This document shows, one piece after another, positions 1 through 4,248 of a DNA stretch of 6,862 nucleotides; the first letter of the stretch is position 1, and each line of letters starts with the position of its first letter. The stretch covers positions 1 through 6,862 of the forward strand of contig JAAFHE010000204.1 of assembly GCA_013298265.1 (NCBI GenBank), in the 5' to 3' direction. The notes beneath the pieces are model-generated. The model was given only the letters and a program-made list of their open reading frames with translations. It ran no database searches and was not told the origin of the DNA. The stretch is from Lysobacterales bacterium (GTDB taxonomy: Bacteria > Pseudomonadota > Gammaproteobacteria > Xanthomonadales > Rhodanobacteraceae). The translations under genes and the position numbers were made by a program.

Positions 1-12
1 CTCTTCCGATCT
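1..12. other. Residual Illumina adapter at the contig end
   Basis: The first 12 bases, CTCTTCCGATCT, are exactly the reverse complement of AGATCGGAAGAG, the shared stem of TruSeq adapters. An exact 12-mer match at the very first base is very unlikely by chance. I infer that these bases are sequencing adapter, not genome, and that genomic sequence begins at about base 13. The three codons read here by the minus-strand gene (D-R-K) and one base of the next codon are therefore artefacts. Confidence 0.88.
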
Positions 13-1997
13 TCGAATCGCTGCGGCAGCGGTTCGATCTGCGCCGGTGCGGCCGTCGGGGCCGGACGCACGTTGGCGGGCGGACCGACGCGGCTCGACG
101 GCACGGATACGGGGATGGGCGAGGACGATAGACGCGCGCTTGCCGCTGCCGCCGAAGCACCTTTCGGGCGCTCCAGGACATCTCCCGGAGGGCGATAACG
201 AACGACGGGACTCGGCGCCAGCACGGGCAGCTGCTCCACCCATGGGACCGGCGTCACTGCGATCGGCATAGACACAGGTACCGTAGCTGCGCGCTGGGCG
301 GTGGCAGCCCTGGCGCTTTCTTCGCGAACCGTCCGTTCCTGTTGCAGGCTCGCTGTCACTTCCGTCGGCAGGGATCCCCAGCGGACGCGCGGCAGTTCGG
401 TCTCGTCGCCCAGCAGTACGAGGGTCAGCGCGTTGACCTGGCCGCCCGCATCGCGACGCGCGATCAGTTCGAATTCGCCGTCACGGCTGGCGAAGCGATC
501 GTCGGCATAAGCGAACAGTTCGCGTCGCTGTGCACCACTGAACTGCAGCGCTGGACGCGTATCGCAGACGAACCGGGCCAGGACATCACTGTCCACGGCG
601 TAATCCCCGCAGTAGTCACGCAGTTTGTCGGCGGCAAGCGGCTGCTCGGCGCGCGGCAGGGCCGGCGCGCGCCGACTCAGCCGCTGCACGGGCACGATGA
701 AGCCGTTCTCCGACCAGCGCAGCGTCTCGATCTGTCCCCTCGCATCGCGCTGGAAGCGCAACTGGACCGGAGCGCCGGCGGCGCCGAACAGATCCGGTCC
801 CAGGGCAGTGAGCGGCAGGGCCAGGCGACCGCTGGTCTGAGCGGTCAGCCCCCCAGGCGTCGCGCGGATCAGCAACTGCGTTCCCGGTGCAAATTCGTAG
901 AGGCCGGCGAACTCCGCCGGATCGCCGGACAGGGCGGTCGCCTGCGCCGGTGGCGGCGGCAGGCTGCCCCCATCCAGTAGCGCCAGACCCAGTGGTGCGA
1001 GGCTTACTTCCGCCGTGCCGAACAACGCGACGGCTTCCTGGCGATCCGTGCGAAAGCCAAGAAACACGCTCTGCCCGCCCGCGCTCCCGGCTTGCCAAAC
1101 CAGCGGCCAGCTCTGTTCGTCCTGGCTGACCGTGTTGATGCGCCAGCCCAGTCCCCAGTTCCCACGGGCATCGCGCGGCTGCCGCGACACCATCAGCGCG
1201 GCGCGCAGCGGCGACTCGCCGGGACGCAGCATCGCCCGCAGCAGTCGCACCTGATCGTTGACGCTGGAATACAGATGAACCGGCAGCGGCGCTGCGCTGA
1301 CCGGCGGCGCAGGCCTGCCACTGCGGTGGCCGGTTGCGGCCTTTGCGCCATCGACGCCGGTCGCTCGCAGTCCCAGCGGTTCGCTCACGCGTTCCGACAG
1401 CGCCGCCGCGTAGCCGCCGCCATGGGCACGGCCCAGCAGCCACGCAAGCAGAATCTGGCCCAGTGCTGACTGACGCGCGCCCGGTTCGGCCGCTAGCCGA
1501 TAGTTGGCCAGGAATGCGAGCAGATCCGTCTCCTGGTAGTCGCGCCAGAGGTTGTCCGTGTCCGTGGCAAACAGGTTCGCCGGCACCGGCGGCAAGCCGG
1601 AACTGTGGGCCGCGAGCTGCTGCAGGGTCAGCGCGCAGACGCGTGGATCGGCGCAGCGGAAATCCGCCGGCAGAAACCGGCTGATCGGATCGTCAAGACG
1701 GACGCGGCCGCTGCTGGCCAGCTCCGCGAGCAGCAGGCCGGTAGCCGCCGCCATCGCATCGCCAAGCAGGAAACGCGTATCGCCGACAGCGTCGTCGGCC
1801 GAGGCGGTGGGATAGGCCGACAGCGACGTCGTTGCCTGGAGGACATACGCGCTGACGACACGCGGCCAGCTCCCTTGCGCGGTTCCGCGTTCCAGGTAGT
1901 TCGCGACCGGCGCAGGGAGTGCGGCGCGATCCTGAGCGCCGGCCACAGCGCTGCCGCTCAGCAGTGCCGCGGTGAATAGTCGGAGTACGGTGCGCAT
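1..1997 (-). CDS. Exported serine-hydrolase (class C beta-lactamase/PBP-like) homologue lacking catalytic residues, 3'-truncated
   Basis: This frame is open from the ATG at 1997 to the window edge: 665 codons, the last three or so adapter-derived, with no stop seen. Residues 1-22 form a signal peptide ending near AGAQ. Residues 35-330 resemble the beta-lactamase/PBP4*-type family (Pfam PF00144): GRVRLDDPISRFLP at 97-110, AAHSSGLP at 129-136, PLGL at 207-210 and WGLGW at 281-285. The active-site motifs are changed. The SxxK position reads D80-A-M-A83, the YxN position reads Q176-S-A178, and the late HxG motif reads Q302-A-G304. Residues 363-440 and about 460-540 look like two consecutive small beta domains of the kind that follow such enzymes. 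Residues 547-662 are Pro/Ala/Val-rich and probably disordered. It is likely periplasmic, and binding or scaffolding is more probable than hydrolysis. No Shine-Dalgarno sequence precedes the ATG; the start is chosen from the signal peptide. Confidence 0.85.
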   Translation of the reverse strand, partial: MRTVLRLFTAALLSGSAVAGAQDRAALPAPVANYLERGTAQGSWPRVVSAYVLQATTSLSAYPTASADDAVGDTRFLLGDAMAAATGLLLAELASSGRVRLDDPISRFLPADFRCADPRVCALTLQQLAAHSSGLPPVPANLFATDTDNLWRDYQETDLLAFLANYRLAAEPGARQSALGQILLAWLLGRAHGGGYAAALSERVSEPLGLRATGVDGAKAATGHRSGRPAPPVSAAPLPVHLYSSVNDQVRLLRAMLRPGESPLRAALMVSRQPRDARGNWGLGWRINTVSQDEQSWPLVWQAGSAGGQSVFLGFRTDRQEAVALFGTAEVSLAPLGLALLDGGSLPPPPAQATALSGDPAEFAGLYEFAPGTQLLIRATPGGLTAQTSGRLALPLTALGPDLFGAAGAPVQLRFQRDARGQIETLRWSENGFIVPVQRLSRRAPALPRAEQPLAADKLRDYCGDYAVDSDVLARFVCDTRPALQFSGAQRRELFAYADDRFASRDGEFELIARRDAGGQVNALTLVLLGDETELPRVRWGSLPTEVTASLQQERTVREESARAATAQRAATVPVSMPIAVTPVPWVEQLPVLAPSPVVRYRPPGDVLERPKGASAAAASARLSSSPIPVSVPSSRVGPPANVRPAPTAAPAQIEPLPQRFEDRK

Positions 1998-2000
1998 GAC

Positions 2001-2020
2001 GCGCAAGCATAGCCTTGCGC
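2001..2020. repeat. Perfect 7-bp inverted repeat just upstream of the serine-hydrolase-like gene
   Basis: GCGCAAG (2001-2007), a 6-nt loop, then CTTGCGC (2014-2020) form a perfect stem that ends three bases before the ATG at 1997. It overlaps a candidate -10 element on the minus strand. It could be an operator or, if transcribed, a hairpin over the initiation region. It has no T-tract on the minus strand, so it is unlikely to be an intrinsic terminator. Confidence 0.55.
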
Positions 2021-2035
2021 ACCTGTCAGTGTGCA
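2006..2035 (-). promoter_or_regulatory. Candidate promoter of the serine-hydrolase-like gene
   Basis: On the minus strand a TGCACA hexamer (2035-2030; 4 of 6 match to the sigma-70 -35) lies 18 nt before TATGCT (2011-2006; 4 of 6 match to the -10). A start about 7 nt further on would fall near 1998-1999, right at the ATG at 1997, giving a leaderless or almost leaderless message. That would fit the lack of a Shine-Dalgarno sequence. Matches of this quality occur by chance, so the call is weak. Confidence 0.25.
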
Positions 2036-2060
2036 GGCGGCGTGTCACGCTGCGCAGTAC

Positions 2061-2112
2061 AAAAAAACGAGGGCCATGCCGCGTCCGTGCTGAAAAAAAG
2101 GCCACGTCCGTG
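2061..2112. repeat. Two degenerate copies of an A7 / GGCCA / CGTCCGTG unit
   Basis: Copy 1 has A7 at 2061-2067, GGCCA at 2072-2076 and CGTCCGTG at 2082-2089. Copy 2 has A7 at 2093-2099, GGCCA at 2100-2104 and CGTCCGTG at 2105-2112 with no spacers. On the minus strand each unit reads CACGGACG, TGGCC, then T7 (order the same in both). Only copy 2 makes a clear hairpin before its T-tract; copy 1 carries insertions. This may be a duplicated terminator in which one copy has decayed. Confidence 0.55.
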
Positions 2113-2116
2113 TGGC
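2093..2116 (-). terminator. Rho-independent terminator of the sigma/anti-sigma/PDZ unit
   Basis: On the minus strand GCCAC (2116-2112), a 6-nt loop and GTGGC (2105-2101) form a 5-bp GC-rich stem. After one C it runs into T7 (2099-2093). It lies about 65 bp past the stop codon of the PDZ gene and before the next gene, the expected place for the end of that transcript. The stem is short but the T-tract is uninterrupted in an otherwise GC-rich region. Confidence 0.65.
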
Positions 2117-2118
2117 TT

Positions 2119-2132
2119 CAGGGTGCACCCTG
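2119..2132. repeat. Perfect 14-bp palindrome
   Basis: CAGGGTGCACCCTG is its own reverse complement. It sits between the stop of the PDZ gene (2180) and the terminator hairpin. In RNA it could fold as a 5-bp stem with a TGCA loop, adding a second hairpin just before the terminator; as DNA it could be a protein-binding site. Which applies cannot be told from the sequence. Confidence 0.5.
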
Positions 2133-2179
2133 TGGCAAGGAATGCGACGGATTCGACACTGTACCCGCGGAGAGGTTCC

Positions 2180-3136
2180 TCAACCGCATTTGTCCGGCGT
2201 TTCGCGCCAGACCACCGGATCCCAGTATTCGCCGCTGACACGGCTGTTGCGCTTGTCCTCGTTGAATTTCGCTGCGAGGTAGTACGTGGTATCGGCCTTG
2301 ACGTTCACTGTCAGCGTCTTCACCTCGGGACCGTCGCCCAGGCGGGTAGGATTCAGGCGCCGGTAGACCTTGGCCGGGATCAGCTCGACCACTTTGACCA
2401 CGTGCGTGCCGGCCGAAACACGGAACTGATGCACGCCGGCCGGTCCAGTTGACACGCCGTCGATCATCAGCAGCTTGACGCCATACAGGTCCCGCTGCGA
2501 AGGCGCCACGTCGAAATCGTTGAAGCGGCCGCAACCACCGGTACCGCTGTCGATCTTCGGTTCGCGCCGCGACAGGTTGGTGCCCGTACTGGCGAGCAGT
2601 TCGTCGCGACCGACCTTGAGATGGATCGGCGGCAGCACGATGCTGCTGATCTCGCCGCGCAACGTCAGCGGCTTGTCTTCGCGTTGCAGGCCGAATTCGA
2701 GCACGGTGCCATCGGACAGGGTATCGACCAGCGTGCGCATGGTAACGGCGGCCTGGGCGTGGCCGGCGGGGTCGGCGCCGAGGCCGACGAGACTGGTGCC
2801 GTTAACCGCAACGATGCGGTCGCCGGCCTTGATGCCCATGCGCTGCGCGGCGCTACGCGGCGTCACCCCAAGCACGCGCAGGCCGTCCCGTGCGCGTTCC
2901 GCGCTGGCGCTGTCGACGAGCAGGCCGAGGTTGTGCACGCGCCGTGCCGGTTCATCCAGTGTGAAGGCGATTTCCTCGCCGGACTTGTCGGCGAAGGCGC
3001 CGGATTCGATCAGACGGACCAGCGCCAGCTGCACCTCTTCTCCGAGGCGCTGCTCGACCGGGGTCGACTGGGCGGAAACCGCGGCAGCAATGGTCAGGCT
3101 CAACAGAGCTAACACGGGACGTATGAACATCGACAT
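2180..3136 (-). CDS. Exported PDZ-domain protein of the sigma-factor unit
   Basis: The product is 318 aa. Residues 1-23 are a signal peptide with a clear SAQ cleavage site (MSMFIRP start, hydrophobic core, AVSAQ). Residues about 68-155 are a PDZ domain: LGLLVD, then GVTPRSAAQRMGIKAGDRIVAVNG at 90-113 in the usual arrangement for PDZ domains of HtrA-like proteins. No protease domain is present. Residues about 205-318 form a beta-rich domain I cannot name, with GVHQFRVSAGTHVVKVVE (234-251) resembling PEGA-type repeats and YWDPVVWRE near the end. The only two cysteines are C202 and C317, which could form a disulfide in the periplasm. GGAG 7 nt before the ATG at 3136 selects this start over an upstream in-frame one at 3175. 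It lies 13 bp after the putative anti-sigma gene, so it is probably an envelope sensor or effector of that system. Confidence 0.88.
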   Translation of the reverse strand: MSMFIRPVLALLSLTIAAAVSAQSTPVEQRLGEEVQLALVRLIESGAFADKSGEEIAFTLDEPARRVHNLGLLVDSASAERARDGLRVLGVTPRSAAQRMGIKAGDRIVAVNGTSLVGLGADPAGHAQAAVTMRTLVDTLSDGTVLEFGLQREDKPLTLRGEISSIVLPPIHLKVGRDELLASTGTNLSRREPKIDSGTGGCGRFNDFDVAPSQRDLYGVKLLMIDGVSTGPAGVHQFRVSAGTHVVKVVELIPAKVYRRLNPTRLGDGPEVKTLTVNVKADTTYYLAAKFNEDKRNSRVSGEYWDPVVWRETPDKCG

Positions 3137-3142
3137 CAGCGT

Positions 3143-3150
3143 TCTCCACT
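3143..3150 (-). promoter_or_regulatory. Ribosome binding site of the PDZ gene
   Basis: AGTGGAGA on the minus strand has GGAG (3147-3144) 7 nt before the ATG at 3136. Its first base is the last base of the preceding gene's TGA, so translation of the two genes is probably coupled. It decides the start in favour of 3136. Confidence 0.7.
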
Positions 3151-3602
3151 CAAATCCGGGTCGGCTGCGCGCCACCGGCAGCCAACACGATCAAATTCGA
3201 CAGCACGTCATTGCGCTGCTGCCACAGTGGCAGCAATTCGTCGACCGCGGCTCCGCGGTCATACGCCTGTTGCAACGCCAGTTCGACGGCGCGCAGCTCC
3301 GCTTCGTTCTCCAGCGGCGAGGCGGTCTGGCCAAACCCGGCATAGGCCTGTTCCAGTTCCTGCGAGCGACGCTCCAGCTGCGCCAGCGGACCGGTCGCGG
3401 CGAGTTGCGGTCGCGGTGCCAACGCAACCACCGTTGCCAGCGCAAGCATAGCCGCCAGACCGCCGCCCCAGCGCAGTACCCGTCCACGTAGCTGGCGGCG
3501 GCGATGCTCCGCCTCGATACGCGCCCACAGCTGCGCAGGCGGATCGAACTCCGGCAGGGCGGCCAGGCGCAAGGTCTTCAAGCTCAGCTCCGGCTCGGCC
3601 AT
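3150..3602 (-). CDS. Single-pass membrane protein, putative anti-sigma factor
   Basis: The product is 150 aa. Residues 1-42 are charged and would be cytoplasmic (ALPEFDPPAQLWARIEAEHRRR at 15-36). Residues about 44-63 are one transmembrane segment (GGGLAAMLALATVVALA). Residues 64-150 would be periplasmic and are rich in Leu/Glu/Gln heptad-like stretches (LAQLERRSQELEQAY at 73-87), suggesting a coiled coil. The size, topology and place directly after an ECF sigma gene, overlapping it by 19 bp, are those of anti-sigma factors; the function is inferred from these. The protein has no cysteine, so it cannot carry the zinc-binding HxxxCxxC motif of ZAS anti-sigma factors. A second in-frame ATG at 3638 exists, but GGAG 8 nt before 3602 favours the shorter start. 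Confidence 0.8.
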   Translation of the reverse strand: MAEPELSLKTLRLAALPEFDPPAQLWARIEAEHRRRQLRGRVLRWGGGLAAMLALATVVALAPRPQLAATGPLAQLERRSQELEQAYAGFGQTASPLENEAELRAVELALQQAYDRGAAVDELLPLWQQRNDVLSNLIVLAAGGAQPTRI

Positions 3603-4180
3603 GGCTGCATCTCCACTGCGGTATGGTGGGTCAACCATTCCTGCAGACGCTTCAGCGAGCGCGACAGGATGGACTTGGAATAACTTTCGGTCTGGCCGAA
3701 CAGTTCGGCCAGTTCCTTGTGCGTATAGCCTTCGACCTCGTGCAGCACGAGGATCAGACGCGCGCGTGGCGGCAGCCGCTGCAGCAGCGCCATCACGTCG
3801 TGCGCATCCGAGGCGAGCAGGCCGGCCTCGTCGCTGACGTTCGCGAACAAGCGCTCGGGATCGTCCTTGTCGAGATGGCGCTGACTGCGCAACTGATCAA
3901 TCGCCGCGTTGACGGTCATGCGTTTGAGCCAGGCTCCGAACGGGGCGTCGCCGCGGTAGCTTCGGATCGCGTCCATCATCTTCAGGAAAACGTCCTGGAC
4001 GATGTCCTCGGCGGCTGCCGAGCTGCCGAGCACACGCATGGCCAGGGTATAGCAAGGCCGCGAGAAGATCCGGTAGATGGCCGCATGCGCCGTGCCGTCG
4101 CCGCGCCGCGCGCGAGCAAGCGTCACAGCATCGACTTCCTGGGCAAAACCGGTTCGGGATTCGGTCGGGGTCATATTCAT
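3584..4180 (-). CDS. ECF-type RNA polymerase sigma factor
   Basis: The product is 198 aa, the usual size for extracytoplasmic-function sigma-70 factors. Region 2 covers about residues 17-100, with AEDIVQDVFLKMMDAI at 57-72 and FGAWLKRMTVNAAIDQLRSQ at 81-100. Region 4 covers about 125-182: LLQRLPPRARLILVLHEVEG, then a helix-turn-helix, YTHKELAELFGQTESYSKSI. The recognition-helix stretch reads ESYSKS, where most family members have a GTVKSR-like sequence. Region 3 is absent, as expected for ECF factors. The start is taken at the ATG at 4180 (MNMTPTES); a GTG at 4219 would add 13 Arg-rich residues with no better ribosome site. The next gene overlaps it by 19 bp and is the likely anti-sigma factor. 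It should direct transcription of an envelope or stress regulon that I cannot define here. Confidence 0.93.
   Translation of the reverse strand: MNMTPTESRTGFAQEVDAVTLARARRGDGTAHAAIYRIFSRPCYTLAMRVLGSSAAAEDIVQDVFLKMMDAIRSYRGDAPFGAWLKRMTVNAAIDQLRSQRHLDKDDPERLFANVSDEAGLLASDAHDVMALLQRLPPRARLILVLHEVEGYTHKELAELFGQTESYSKSILSRSLKRLQEWLTHHTAVEMQPWPSRS
3610..3617 (-). promoter_or_regulatory. Ribosome binding site of the putative anti-sigma gene
   Basis: AGTGGAGA on the minus strand, with GGAG (3614-3611) 8 nt before the ATG at 3602. It lies inside the 3' end of the sigma gene and is identical over 8 bases to the site before the PDZ gene. It supports the start at 3602 rather than 3638. Confidence 0.65.
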
Positions 4181-4225
4181 GCAGAGGGCACGACGGAGAC
4201 CAGCGCGCGGCCGTCGCACGCTAGC

Positions 4226-4236
4226 GCGAATTTCGC
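4226..4236. repeat. Short inverted repeat upstream of the sigma gene
   Basis: GCGAA, one central base, TTCGC: 5-bp arms, 46 bp before the sigma-gene ATG at 4180 and 13 bp after the previous stop codon. The 68-bp gap between the two genes (4181-4248) shows no T-tract terminator and no promoter that I can defend, so cotranscription from the upstream gene is possible. The repeat is short enough to be chance. Confidence 0.3.
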
Positions 4237-4248
4237 AACATCACATCG

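Noticed and set aside
616..1443. A 275-codon minus-strand frame inside the serine-hydrolase-like gene.
   Set aside because: Arg/Ala/Gly-rich without motifs. The other frame carries the signal peptide and family signatures and stays open for 665 codons.
1..1997. The idea that the serine-hydrolase-like gene is a frameshifted pseudogene.
   Set aside because: I read the frame codon by codon from 1997 to base 3 and found no stop or frame change. The loss is in catalytic residues, not in the reading frame.
2475..3491. A 338-codon open frame on the plus strand opposite the PDZ and anti-sigma genes.
   Set aside because: Its product is Arg/Ser-rich with no recognisable domain, while the minus strand has a signal peptide, PDZ domain, ribosome sites and operon spacing. 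It is an antisense shadow of GC-rich coding DNA.
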